Shown: positions 1 to 10,424 of the stretch, one piece after another | Layout of the letters: the number at the start of each line of letters is the position of its first letter | Position numbering within the stretch: position 1 is the stretch's first letter | Assembly (NCBI GenBank): GCA_963556495.2 | Contig: OY747705.1 | Span: forward strand, 3,787,501 to 3,851,500 | Direction: 5' to 3' | Length of the DNA stretch: 64,000 nucleotides | Origin: Valencia hispanica | Taxonomy: Eukaryota > Chordata > Actinopteri > Cyprinodontiformes > Valenciidae | Program-made: the position numbers and the translations under genes | The notes under the pieces: model-generated | What the model saw: the letters and a program-made list of their open reading frames with translations, nothing else | What the model was told of the DNA's origin: nothing | Database searches by the model: none

Positions 1-247
1 GAAGCCTCTTGTCTAATTTCTATGCGCAGACAGCCGAATTGATTGCTTTGACCAGGGCCTGTGAGCTGGCTAAAGAAAAGGCCTTCAACATACATAACAG
101 CAGCTACGCAGTAGGTGTAGTGCATCATTTTGGGGCGCTCTGGAAACACCGCAGATTTCTCAAGTCTAATGGCAAGCCCATTTTGAATGCTCCCCAGGTC
201 GCTGCTCTTCTGGAGGCAATTCTGTTGTCCTCCAAGACTGCTGTGAT
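1..247 (+). pseudogene. Endogenous retrovirus pol fragment (RNase H domain)
   Basis: The first ~80 codons after position 9 read as the RNase H part of a retroviral polymerase. Seen: an Ala-Gln-Thr-Ala-Glu-Leu start, an Ala-Leu-Thr-Arg-Ala-Cys-Glu-Leu-Ala helix, a Gly-Val-Val-His segment, and a Pro-Gln-Val-Ala-Ala-Leu-Leu-Glu-Ala-Ile-Leu-Leu stretch. This layout is typical of gamma/epsilon-type retroviral RNase H, which degrades the RNA strand of the RNA-DNA hybrid. The conserved Asp-Ser pair before the Tyr-Ala is not present and the stretch is about one residue short, so the domain looks inactive. The window edge cuts the 5' side. Homology stops near 247, where T-rich sequence begins, so integrase and env are missing. 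A separate gag-protease piece lies on the minus strand at 39.9-42.2 kb. Whether both come from one family cannot be decided here. Confidence 0.7.
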
Positions 248-735
248 GAAGTGTTATTCTTTTATTATTATTCTATTTCATTTTTTTTTTCTCTCTAGAC
301 ATTTCATTTATGTGGTTTCAGTTATGTTTCCTTTTTATTTTCTATTCAAATCCAGTTCATTTTTATTATTCAACATTATTTCCTTTTTCATTTATTTCAT
401 GTTTTGTTTATTCATATTAATCTATGAATAAGGGGGGATTATAAATTTGTTTGATTCTTTTGTGATTTCCCATAGCATAATTTATGAGCAGTGAGGTATG
501 CCTAATCAGTACTGAAGTTGAAATAATTTTTTATATTTCTATTTCTTGTGGCTTTGTTATGATGGAGTCTATTGTTATTGTTGATTACTACTGATCTGTT
601 TTTGTGTAACCTCTTTAAAGGGTCACTGTGGCGCGTGCAATGAGTGACTGACGATCTTTGATTTCGGCGTTCACACTGTGGATGCAAGCCTCGTTTGAGG
701 GAAAAGTACACATTTTCATATTGTGCTAAGATTTA
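248..735 (+). other. AT-rich stretch with candidate polypurine tract
   Basis: T-rich, non-coding sequence follows the RNase H fragment. A purine run, AAGGGGGGATT, at 430-440 resembles the polypurine tract that lies just 5' of a retroviral 3' LTR. The sequence after it (440-720) could be a decayed LTR, but I see no second copy in the window to compare. No gene is visible. Confidence 0.3.
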
Positions 736-739
736 TTTT

Positions 740-1755
740 ACTCATTCATTGTGTATTTGGACCAGAACCAAACTGATAAAGTCCCAAAAAAGACACAAGG
801 AGTTCCAAAATGTCCCGAAAACAAAAAGAGCTCGGGGGGGGCATGGGAACCCGGCAGAAAGTTCTGGAGGCCGGCCATGGATCGGCAGGAACCCGGCAGA
901 AAGTTCGGGAGGCAACACGTCCGAGGACCGCATGGACGATGTGAAACTGGAAGGCTTGGAGGTTGGCCGCGCCTGGGAGGCGATGCGAGGAGTGTCCGTC
1001 GGAACACACTCGGAAAACTGGAGCTCTGGAACACACTCAGAAAACTGGAGCTCTGGAACACACTCTGAAAACTGGAGCTCTGGAACACACTCTGAAAACT
1101 GGAGCTCTGGAACACACCCTGAAAACTGGAGCTCTGGAGCACAATCTGAAAACTGGAGCTCTAGAACACACTCAGAAAACTGGAGCTCTGGAACACACTC
1201 GGAAAACTGGAGCTCTGGAACACACTCGGAAAACTGGAGCTCTGGAACACACTCGGAAGACTGGAGCTCTGGAACACACTCGGAAGACTGGAACTCGGGC
1301 TCAGGAAACCAGTCTGCAACCCCAAAACCAGGAGCAGTCTCTGCCGAAGGCTGAAAAGCTGCCGGAACATGGTCATGCTGACTAGGCAGCAGGAGTGGAC
1401 CCCGGAAAGACTGCTGCACGCAGGTAGCATTAACCGCTGGCTTGCAGCGCCGAGGAACCGCGTCAGGAGCTTGGATGGCCTGAACCTTGTGGTGGCGGAC
1501 AGACTTCTGGGAAACCGGGTGGTTGTCGACCGAGCCCCCCTGGAAAGGATTAGGGGCGGCTCGCGTTCGGCGGCCTTCTTGACGACGGGCAGCCTCATAC
1601 CTCCGAGGCCCAACGCCAGGGGGACAGTAGGCCAACCGGGATCCGACATAGGATGAGTCTGAACACAGTCCTTAGTTTACGCAACAATCGAAAAGTTCCA
1701 TCCATTCCTCCTCCATATGCTCACATTCTGCTGGGTCCAAATGGCTGGTTCGTTC
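740..1755 (-). mobile_element. Internal region of LTR retrotransposon, gag-like ORF
   Basis: On the minus strand this stretch follows directly after the LTR at 1756-2023. One frame is open from 1635 to 742 (297 codons). It is Pro/Arg-rich at its start and then consists of nine-residue repeats (PELQFSECV type) encoded by the 27-bp minisatellite. Just upstream, the minus strand reads Asp-Pro-Ala-Glu-Cys-Glu and then stops, which looks like the start of a gag leader. I see no capsid, zinc knuckle, protease or polymerase. The object is best read as a non-autonomous or internally deleted LTR element. The opposite strand is open too, because 27 is a multiple of three, so openness alone does not prove coding. 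Confidence 0.45.
1001..1297. repeat. 27-bp minisatellite, 11 units
   Basis: Eleven head-to-tail units of 27 bp (consensus begins GGAACACACTC and ends GGAGCTCT) run without gaps. Units differ by one to three substitutions. Unit 6 begins GGAGCACAA and the last two carry GGAAGACTGG. Because 27 is nine codons, three frames on the plus strand and several on the minus strand stay open through the array. Confidence 0.97.
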
Positions 1756-2023
1756 TGTCATGTTTCCGTGAAAGAAGGACCCAAATGCAAAGCGATGACT
1801 TGAGCTCCTTCTGCTCATCTTTAATGAAGTTCAAAACTTAAGCTCGAGACAACATGGGACGAGGACAAGACCTGGGTTAGACGACATCTAACGAACTCTG
1901 ACGAACTCTGACGACGAACCAGCGGAGACATGAGGGGCACAGGGGAACCTATATACACAGGGACGTAATCGGGGAAACTCAAAACAGCTGGGGGTAATCA
2001 GGACACGGAGACAGACAAAGACA
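1756..2023 (-). mobile_element. LTR of Gypsy-type retrotransposon (minus strand)
   Basis: Read on the minus strand, the block starts TGTCTTTGTC and ends CATGACA, the TG...CA form of an LTR. It holds a TATA-like TATATAGG near 1951, a repeated GAGTTCGT(C/T)AGA pair (around 1888-1912), a polyadenylation-like ATTAAAG near 1823, and a TGCATTTGGGTCC block near its 3' end. From memory, that ending is common in teleost Gypsy LTRs. The element body would extend toward lower coordinates, in line with the gag-like ORF there. The partner LTR is not in the window. Ends are approximate. Confidence 0.6.
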
Positions 2024-2270
2024 GGGTATCAAGTATCCCGTTTTGGCCGGGAAAGTAACGTATTTTACCCCGCTTTTCCGCCGTCCTCCCAGATTATTAT
2101 TTTCCCGTAAATCTACCGTATTATATATATCTTTAAAATTCCTGCCTCTCCAAACTGATCTCTGGAACAGTAGGAGGCGATAATGCTCCTTTAAGCTGGT
2201 TGCCAACCGCCGTTAAACAAGAAGAATGAAGAAGAAGAAGAAGCCTCGCGAGAACCACCACATGGGCCAA

Positions 2271-2293
2271 TTCACCGAATGGGTGCCATTTCC
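2271..2293 (+). repeat. Left terminal inverted repeat of the 2.3-kb transposon
   Basis: Inverted match to 4539-4561. Similarity weakens outward but reaches a shared CGCGAG about 20 bp further out. Confidence 0.7.
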
Positions 2294-2747
2294 GTCCCCA
2301 GGCAAATGTATGTATAAATGTGCATGAAAATGAACTGTTAAATACATTTTGTTATTAAACAAAAGGTCCTGCATAATGATCTGACTGCAAATTTAAGATA
2401 TAAATGGGAAGGATTAATAAAAAATACCTTTCAATGCAGAAAAAACAGTATTTTTCACACGTCCTCAATCTTTTACATTACACTTTAGGATGAAATATGA
2501 TTAACAAAAGCCAAAAGAAATGTTTTTTTTTTGCATGTTTGTCTGGCTCTATATCCCCTCAATGCTTCACAAATGTATTTTTCAAAACAAATCTATAATT
2601 TTTTGGTAAAAATACACATTTTAGTTGTGTCCCTCGGTTTACACTCAGTCTTGTTACCCTCACCCATGTCCCCATCTGATTAATTTTGAACATTCCATAA
2701 GTGACACGTACAACAGGAAGTTGCATCAGTTGGATCTTCTAAAGGTC

Positions 2748-3959
2748 ATGGGAAGACCAAAAGTAAGTCCTCTCATTCATTTTTCTGATTATTTTTATAA
2801 TATGTTGGCAGTAAATGACGAGGTCAATCTCTACATACTGTCCTGTTACATAAATTAGATCTTAGTTATCATTTGTTTATTTTAAAAATACAAATTTTTG
2901 GTGAATCAATAGATTGTGCTTTGTGTCCTCATGCTACTAGCAAGGATGCCATGTGGTTATATTTCATGAATTTGCTAACTCTATGCTAAAAACTCAGTCC
3001 TGTTACTTTCAGTCCTGTTACTCATATGAGAAGTAACAGGACTGAGTAGAGTCCATTGGTAAAATGATTAATTAGATAGAATATTGACTAATATTACACT
3101 ATGCATCTGTTTTTTTTACTTTACACTTGAAATTACTGCAGTTGTTGAGACTTAAGATCAGTTTTATAATGTGAATAAATGCTTACAGGGAGCAAAGCCC
3201 CCACTTAGTGCTGCAGAAAAGCAACGGCGCTATCGTGCTCGACGTGATGCCGACCCAGAGAGGAGGGAAAGATATCTTGAAAGGGAACAAAGCAAATACA
3301 GGGAGGACCTAGAATCAGGCAGGAAGAAAATGATAGACCAACTAAGTGAGAGAGAAAAGCGCAGATGACGCAAAAAGTGGAGGGAGACATACCATAGGCT
3401 CAAAGACAGAAAAGAGGTTCAGCGGCACCTCGTCACCCCTCCAGACACCTCCCAGCTATCACCAGAGCAAGCTCCACAACCAAAGAAGGAGATGCCAAAT
3501 GATGTGCCATCAATTCCCTCCACAATGAGGATACATCAGGTAGTCACCCTTGCCCAAGGAGAACTGACAACCAGAGATGTCAGCTGCTTGTGCACAACAA
3601 AGCAAAATCTGAGCTGTGAGTGATTTAATGCAAAGCCTTTCACATTCCGTCATCAAAAGGCAGCCCCCACAGCCACAGAAATTATGTGGCAAAGTCCTGA
3701 CATTATTGGCAAATGGTGTGTGGTGAAGTACGATGCAGACGTTTACCCAGGTGTCATCACAGATACATATGAAACACATGTTGAGGTGCGTTGCATGCAC
3801 AAAATTGGGATCAACAGGTTTTTCTGGCCAGCACGTGAAGACCTGCTGTGGTATCTGTTTGAGGATATTTTGTGCATCATCCCACCCCTGAGGCAAGTCA
3901 CAGCTCGCTACATGGAAATTCAAAAGGGGATCTGGGAAAAACTACAAAGTGGGTCTTAG
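2748..3959 (+). pseudogene. Transposon ORF with basic N-terminus, two in-frame stops
   Basis: Exon 1 is ATG at 2748 giving MGRPK, followed by a consensus donor (AAA|GTAAGT, intron from 2763). The acceptor TTACAG ends at 3188 and the phase is 0. Exon 2 then stays in one frame from 3189 to the TAG at 3957-3959 (about 256 codons), broken only by TGA at 3366-3368 and TGA at 3621-3623. The N-terminal half is highly basic and charged (AEKQRRYRARRDADPERR and similar), a likely DNA-binding or coiled region. The C-terminal half (about residues 175-255) is a compact domain with Trp-Cys-Val-Val-Lys-Tyr-Asp, Cys-Met-His-Lys, Phe-Phe-Trp-Pro and Trp-Tyr motifs. Predicted proteins with this layout are, as I recall, repeated in teleost genomes, but I know no function. 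Both stops are one base from sense codons. Confidence 0.55.
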
Positions 3960-4538
3960 GAAAAAGGCCACAAAACTCAGACATACACATGTGGCACATG
4001 TTCCCCTTGTCCATTGTTAATTCCTGTTACACCTTGTTCATTCCTGTTACTCAATTGTTTTTCTGTAAAAAAAATAAAAAGATTTTTTCAATTATATTTG
4101 GTCCATAATTTATTAAATTGTTTAATGAATTACATAATCATAAATTTGATTAACTAGAACCCTGTGTCTTCTAATAAATATGGGTTTGGATCTCTTAGAA
4201 AAATAAAACTTTTGTATATCAGTATGGATTTTTGGGTAACTAACATTAGTTATTTAAACTTAAAACCAACCATTTAATTTAAATAAACACTTTCTTGAGT
4301 AGAAAACGAAGGAATTTGTTTACCTGCTTATTCATGTGCTTTTTAAGATGTTACATGAGTTTTGGTAACAGGACTGAAAATAATGCAAACATGTTTGTCT
4401 CAAAAACCATGTAAAAAATTTAATAAAGTCATTTAAGATTGACCAATGGTCATTTGGAATAGTTAAGTATATGTGTTACTAGATTTGCTTTTGAAAATTA
4501 CACTAAAAACTAATTTAATTTGGTGGACTTGCAACAAG

Positions 4539-4561
4539 GAAATGGCACCCATTCGGTGGAA
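4539..4561 (-). repeat. Right terminal inverted repeat of the 2.3-kb transposon
   Basis: Inverted partner of 2271-2293. Confidence 0.7.
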
Positions 4562-4745
4562 ATAGCCACATACAGTTGTCCCTGTGGCAGTTGTCGCGAG
4601 ATTTGTGCAGATAGCGGGAACATAACAGAAACAGCAAACGAGAGAGATGGATGAAAGTGAAGAAGGAATTCCTGCCAAAAAATCAAAGGTTTGTAAATAT
4701 CAAAAAGTGTTAAAGAATGCAAAATCTGCAACAAACTTGTATAAT

Positions 4746-7700
4746 TGGGTGACCATACGTCCTCTTTTGCCCGGACATGTCCTCCTTTTTGGCCATAAAA
4801 TTATGTCCGGGGGGATTTATTTAAATATTATAAAATGTCCGGGTTTACCCCCATACTGTACCTGGTTTAGCTCAATTTTTTTCCCCTTTTTTTTTACGTT
4901 TGGCAGTGTGGAGCTCAGAATTGGTGTCTGAGTACCAAGTAGAAGCCCAACAGATTTACTTTCACAAGCGGAGCAGTACAGCTTTTGCTATAGTCCTCCA
5001 CTTGATATATATTCCTGATGTTATGGACACGGAGACGGAAAATTAGGGAGAAGAAAGAAGGAAGATGAAGAAGAGAGGTAGGAAACAAAAAGTCAAGAGA
5101 GAGGGTGAGTTGAAAATACAAGAGAGGAAGGGGAACAAAGAAAACACAGGAAGACATTGAAGTCTGCCTCCATACCCACAGGACGACAGAGAGAGGGGGA
5201 AAAAACAAAACAAAACACAAAAAAGGAACATCGACAAAACAAACCAAACATTGTGAACTAAGAATTACACAACCACATCACACGAAAATAGATATAAAAA
5301 TACAACAACAATGTCACAGAAAAACTCATGGTACCGATTAATCAAGCTCTAGTAATGATAACCTCAGCCCAAGAATATATCCTTAAACACCAGAGACCCC
5401 ACATCTATATGTGTGTGTTAGCATGCTGGTGCATATAAGGTTTCTCCACAAGAGTGTTCGATAGTTGGTGTGAGCAGGCATCAATCCGTCTCGCAGGAAT
5501 CGATGCAGACATGAAGGAGATCGGAGCAAAGACGTCCAAAGGACCCCCAGAACCCCAGGCGGACCCGGGCGGGGCCGACCACATCCCCCAAGAGTGGAGC
5601 AACGGAGAACCCCAGGGAACGTCCAGCGGCCACTATGCAGGGGCCCGGGGGGCAGCAGTGACGAGCCCACGGGCCCCGCCGGCGACCGGCCGCGCCAGGG
5701 CGGGCCGGTCAATGGACCGGGAGAGCCGGGGCCCAGGGACACCCCACCCCCCAGCAGGGACCCGACAAGGGACCGGCCGACGAGGGGCCCCCGGCACTGA
5801 AGGGGCCACGGCCGGCCGCCACGCGCCGCCTCCACCCTAGGCCAATCCCCACCGCCAACATCCCAGCGCCCCACCGATAGCCGCAGGGGACGGACAGCAT
5901 CCCCAGGCCGGGCTCAGCCAGCATCTGGACACCAAGTTGTACCAGCTACCGGGTCCTGATCCCGCGCAACGCAGGGCGCAGAGACCAGGCATCCAACGAG
6001 GGCCAGGGCCGGTCCAACCCGCCAATGAACCGGCCACGCACGGTGCGCACAGAACAGGTGATCAAACGAGCAGAGACGCCGGATCCGCATCCCGCCGAGC
6101 CACCGAGCAGGCACCACCCACCCAACAATCCCAAACCTGGCACCTCTAAAAGAGGTGCCCCAACCAACCAAAGGAAGATATCGGCCCAGCGCATCGGCCG
6201 ACCGACACACCGGCCCCCCCAGGCCCGGCCAGGCACGCACCAGATCCGAACCGGATTGACCACCGATGCACCGGCAGGCAGGGGTCCCCGTCACCGGCGG
6301 GGAGTGACGGAGGGGAAATAGGCCCCCCATTAAGTGTAAGGCCTGAGGTGCGCCAGGCGAGGGGGCAGACCAAGATCCAACCTGACAGGTAGACAAAGAC
6401 ATACAGACACAGTCATACGTTCCCTCCCTCTTAAACCCATACATTCTCACTGACTCACCAAGACACCCAAAAAAATGACTCTGTACCCTCACTCACAGAC
6501 CCCATACACACTTTATGCTCCCAGGTCCAGGTACCGATGCCCCAGTAGAGCCACCAGACCCCGGACCCGGGAAATGGACCCCCTACCTTCTAGGATGGAG
6601 ACAAGCAGACCGCCAATGGCCCCACAGTGGCAAAGCAGCCCAACAGCCCAGGACCCCGACCAGACCGCCTGTTCCTCCTCCGGACCCCAACCCCTGATGG
6701 CCCGTAGAGAACAGGGGTGTGAAAAAGGGAAGCCCCTCCTCGCACCCCAGTGATGTGCCCATACCCCAAGACCCTATATGAGTGGTAAAGTGATGGAGCG
6801 GGTGGACAGAGGTGTCCAGGGATGGGGAGGGAAGGACTGGGAGACAAAATGGTTTAGCTCACTTTAAAAGCAGCCACAGCCCACAAAACAAATGAGGAGC
6901 TGCGCTGCATGCTTGTAATTTGCCACTAAAATGCCGAAAGTGTAGTTTCACAGACGAATTGTAGAAAAAAGACCAAATGTTCAGTCATGGTCGTCAGAGC
7001 TGTTTTTACCGGGGCAGTGGAGCTCAGGTGAGCAGCACACCTGAGCTAACACAATCTGAGCTGCTACAGCAGGTTAGGATTCATTTCGCGACGACGCAGA
7101 TTAATTATTATCCGAAGTTCAAAGTTATCACCGACAATCATTTGAGTCTGAGACATCGCTGTAAAAAACAGTTCTACTTTGGATCAATATTTCATCCCTT
7201 CCCCAGTAATCAATCTGGACATATTTAGTATCAGTGGATTGCTCGGGATCTCAGGATTATAAATATGCTACTGTCATCGCTCTATCTGAAAAACTGAACG
7301 CAACAGATCTAGAAAACTGCAATCGTAACATCAAGTGATCTTGGGTAATAATAGATCAAATAAAAAGGAGAATATTCCAATTTTAAAGCATAATGAATGA
7401 TGGAAGCCAGAGTCTGATTATTATGATCTAGATTGGTGCATTTGAGTCAGATTTAATGTTTTAAAATAAACTATATTATCTTGAAAATTTGCTATAGTTT
7501 ATAATGGTGATAATGTAATAATGATTAATTACTTAATCTAATGCATCAACTAGAAAATAAAGTTTTCGCACCATCCAGCCTACATGTTATAAGATACAGA
7601 AGAGGTTCTCTGTCAGACAGCAGGTAAAGCACTAAACATGACTTCTTTGGAGAATAAATTCCTACATCATTTTCAAAAACATATTTGCTGGAACACATTT

Positions 7701-7967
7701 CCAACAATCCTTAATAGTGATATTTTTCTGCAAATATGAATAAACATTCTTTAGTCTATTTGATTTATTATGCTGGTTTTTCAAAGCAGTCCGTCAAATT
7801 CATGTGAGAGATGGAAATGACATCTGACTGTATTTACCTCATCAATCTAATATTTAAGTATTTTCTAACCTGAATCCATATTAATTTATTGATTTCATTC
7901 GGGGGGTAGTCACGCCCATGCTGGGGAGGGTGTCCTCTTTTTGGATTCTCAGAATATGGTCACCCTA
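4746..7967. mobile_element. hAT-type DNA transposon, non-autonomous, with nested repeat
   Basis: The left end TGGGTGACCATA and the right end (reverse complement TAGGGTGACCATA) form short terminal inverted repeats. They are flanked by TTGTATAAT on both sides (4737-4745 and 7968-7976), which fits the 8-bp target duplication of hAT elements plus one chance base. The 3.2-kb interior shows no transposase. It instead holds a GC-rich repeat unit (about 4905-6850) also found on the minus strand at 25.3-26.3 kb. 6850-7960 is AT-rich with no gene visible. The element interrupts sequence that begins with a small ATG-started reading frame at 4647. Confidence 0.75.
4905..6850 (+). repeat. GC-rich dispersed repeat, copy A
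   Basis: From GAGCTCAGAATTGG near 4911 this stretch is closely similar to the reverse complement of 26287-25364, to about 5820, after which copy B ends. 5500-6350 is very GC-rich and proline/arginine/glycine-rich in every frame, which explains the many overlapping open frames on both strands. The frame starting with ATG at 5454 (MFDSWCEQ) is shared with copy B from 25730 (minus), so it may once have been coding. I recognise no domain. It may be the 5' part of a LINE or a non-coding leader. Confidence 0.6.
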
Positions 7968-7976
7968 TTGTATAAT

Positions 7977-8880
7977 AAGTCACTAATGAATGTCAGAGAG
8001 CCACAGGAGTGAACATGATATATTAAAAGAAAATGTGTAATGAACATGAAATGTAAATGTTTAACTTAAAGACAAGCATTGTGAAATAAATTGTAAGTAT
8101 GTAATGTGTTAAATAGCATATGAACTGAAAAATTTAAAATCAATAAATGTGCTTGATTTACCCTTTTGTGTTTTCATTTAGGCTGTATTATAACAATGTT
8201 CACAGCATTTCAATGTCAACAAAGGTAGTCCTATCAGATTCAACACCTAATTGTAGTTAGTAATTGGATGAAAAGTGATTATAGACTTTTTTTGTACACC
8301 TATCCTAAAATGTAAAAGATACTATAGGTTGGTTGTAGTGGCGGTTTGGCTCGCGGCTGATGGAATTTTTCCCTTATTTTCAAATCCAAAACTTCACAGG
8401 TATGGTATTTCAGTATTTCATATACTGATTGTTGCTGTGTGCTTTTTCTTTATGATATGGTAACCAATCTGATTATATGACACTGTATGAATTTGGGTCA
8501 GGTCAAATCTACTAATTTAGGCTCTTACATCCTGGGTTGGCATAGCATCTCTCTTTTACATCTAAGGACGTCCTGACATACATTGATTGCGCTTCCACTA
8601 TCAAGTCACATAAGCCTGTGAGTCTAATGTTCTCATACTGAAGAAATGTTTTCTGATTTCATGTTGATAGGTGTCAGGATTACTGAACCTATATAACTGT
8701 GTGTTTTGTTTTGGAAGGGAGGTCAGTATTGCATATTCTCTGTTAACGCTGTACCTCTTTGCTTGATCAATCAAGTTTGGATTAAAACCTCCGAATATCT
8801 GAAGGAATCTCTGTCATCTCTTTTATTTAAGAACTTCACTTACACTCGTTAAGTCATTTTACTAACAGATTTGTTATTAT
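7977..8880. other. AT-rich stretch, no gene seen; possible solo LTR near its end
   Basis: No conserved coding sequence is visible. Around 8669-8880, TGTCAGGATT, TATATAA (8690), ATTAAAACCTCC (8780) and a TC-rich end resemble a short LTR. There is no second copy or target duplication to support it. Confidence 0.3.
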
Positions 8881-8884
8881 TTAC

Positions 8885-9375
8885 AGTTGTGTTTTTAAGA
8901 TGTGAACATAAAACTTAGAACAATTTAAAATGACTAATGAAAAGAAAATTAAGAGAGCAACTGAAAATGTATAAGACATCAAAAATATTTACAGAAGGAA
9001 AAAATATTTTATAGTTATATATAGTTCAAGCAGGATTAATCTGAAAAACCTCTTCCTGGGCCATTCTTTAAACTTTATTCAAATAAACAGGCTGTTTTGC
9101 TAGATCTGCTGAAGAAAGATCAGATGTAGTGCTGCAACTGAAATCTCTAGCTGGTCTTTTCTGAAGTGGAACATCAGACAGGGTCTGCCGAGTGCTTTGG
9201 GTAACTTCTTCGTACTGTTCACTGCATCGTCCATCATCAAGGCTCAATCGATGGTTGCCACATCACCAAGATATATTCAGAAGACAGTTGATCCCAGCAG
9301 AGAGCAGCGCTTAATGCCTTCAAACCATCCTCCCCCTCATCCTCTGCTACTTCATCCACTACAGCCACAATGTCA
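8885..9375 (+). repeat. Dispersed repeat, copy 1 (partner at 44.0-44.5 kb)
   Basis: This block is alignable along its length with 44010-44470, in the same orientation. Shared landmarks are GACATCAAAAATATTTACAG, GTGCTGCAACTGA, GAGTGCTTTGGGTA, CAGAAGACAGTTGAT and CACAATGTCACCAGCACTGA. The first part matches the last exon (Leu-Glu-Gln...Thr-Asn-Glu) of the gene fragment at 43.8 kb. It is a decayed copy of the same element with indels. Confidence 0.7.
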
Positions 9376-10424
9376 CCAGCACTGACCCCTACTTTCCACT
9401 GGACGCGTAAGTGGCGTGTAACATCTGTGATGCGCAATATGCAGCTAATAGCCGCCATTACAGTCAATGGGACAGTTTCCACCGGGCGCAAAGCACCGCA
9501 AATCGGACTCTTCTCAGAAGCGTTGTGTCTCACCCCTCTCCTAAATTTATGTGACAGGTCTATTTTTTTTACCCGCTACGCTTCTAAAACGCATTAATCT
9601 CAGCAGTTTAGATCGGACCCAGTGGCGTCGCCTGGCCTGGGCATTCCCGGCTCTGTCCTGAACATTTCTCCTCAAGCCCAAAATGTTTTTTTCACCCCAG
9701 AAGGAATAAGTTCACATTAACTGAGCCGCCGTATGACATTAACAAAGACGGTAGTTTTGTAATGTCCTGGCTTTGGTGAATGCAACAGAGGCACGATGGT
9801 ATGACTGATCAGAGAGGAGTTGTGCGGGGAGTGTTCCGTGTCTTATTGGCTGACAGCCTGGTGTTTAATATAACATCTAGAGCGGTCCAAAACGAAGACT
9901 TTTCTAAGAGTTTGAATTAATAACGGTATTTATTAATGTGGTTCAGACCTGCTGTGTTTAACCCTAAAGTGAGTCTAATTCCGTACGTCTTTTTCAAAAT
10001 GATAATAGGTAATAATGCTTGAATAATAATCTTTATATGAGCCTAAAATACTTAATTAGTGAGCAGGGGTGTATCTAGGAAGTTTTTAAAGAGGGCTAAA
10101 TGGGGGCCAGTGATGATCTTCGGGTGTCACACTAAAATAAAAGCAGGGCGGTAACACCTAGACTGAGTGACAGATATCAGAATCACAACATGGGGGTTTA
10201 AAGATTGATGTAAATATAAATACTTAAAATCCATACATAATTCTAACTAATTAAAGCTGTTTCTCTGTCTTTAAAATCACTGACTAATCAAAGAGTGAGG
10301 AAATAAATCAGAGTATACTACTAGAATAAACTAGACTAGAAGACTCAGGTGGAGGAAGCAGCCTCAGGGATGGAGGTGGAGGGAGCAGCCACAGACGTAG
10401 AGGAGGAGGAAGCAGCCCCAATTC
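9376..10424. other. Mixed repeat-like sequence, no gene seen
   Basis: CAGTGGCGTCGCCTGG at 9620 and CAGGGGTGTATCTAGG at 10065 look like hAT-type terminal sequences, but their opposite ends are not evident. The stretch 10345-10418 holds three short imperfect GGAGG(A)AGCAGCC repeats. Confidence 0.3.

Larger units (their letters stand above)
2240..4600 (+). mobile_element. TIR transposon with spliced gene of unknown family
   Basis: Positions 2271-2293 and 4539-4561 are inverted copies (21 of 23 bases, beginning GGAAATGGCACCC on one strand). Weaker inverted similarity continues outward on both sides to a shared TCGCGAG (about 2250 and 4596). Between them lies one gene-like reading frame on the plus strand with a small 5' exon. 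An 11-bp motif, AGTCCTGTTAC or a close variant, recurs on both strands at 2646, 2995, 3010, 3031, 4022, 4044 and 4366. Repeated subterminal motifs of this kind are known transposase-binding sites in several DNA transposons. I cannot assign a superfamily because the target duplication is unclear. Confidence 0.55.

Noticed and set aside
695..1385. Plus-strand protein with nine-residue SGTHSENWS repeats
   Set aside because: A by-product of the 27-bp tandem array. The element's LTR indicates the minus strand is the sense strand.
4647..4745. Small frame MDESEEGIPAKKSK as first exon of a gene
   Set aside because: A donor-like GTTTGT follows it, but no continuation is found beyond the hAT insertion, so it cannot be supported as a gene.
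5383..6753. Many long overlapping open frames on both strands in the GC-rich block
   Set aside because: Open on both strands in several frames because stop codons are rare at this base composition. No domain, and only the first part is shared with the copy at 25 kb.
9237..9533. Minus-strand 98-codon frame
   Set aside because: Only a short part (Ser-Ala-Gly-Asp-Ile-Val-Ala) is shared with the 44-kb copy. The rest is not, and no domain is visible.
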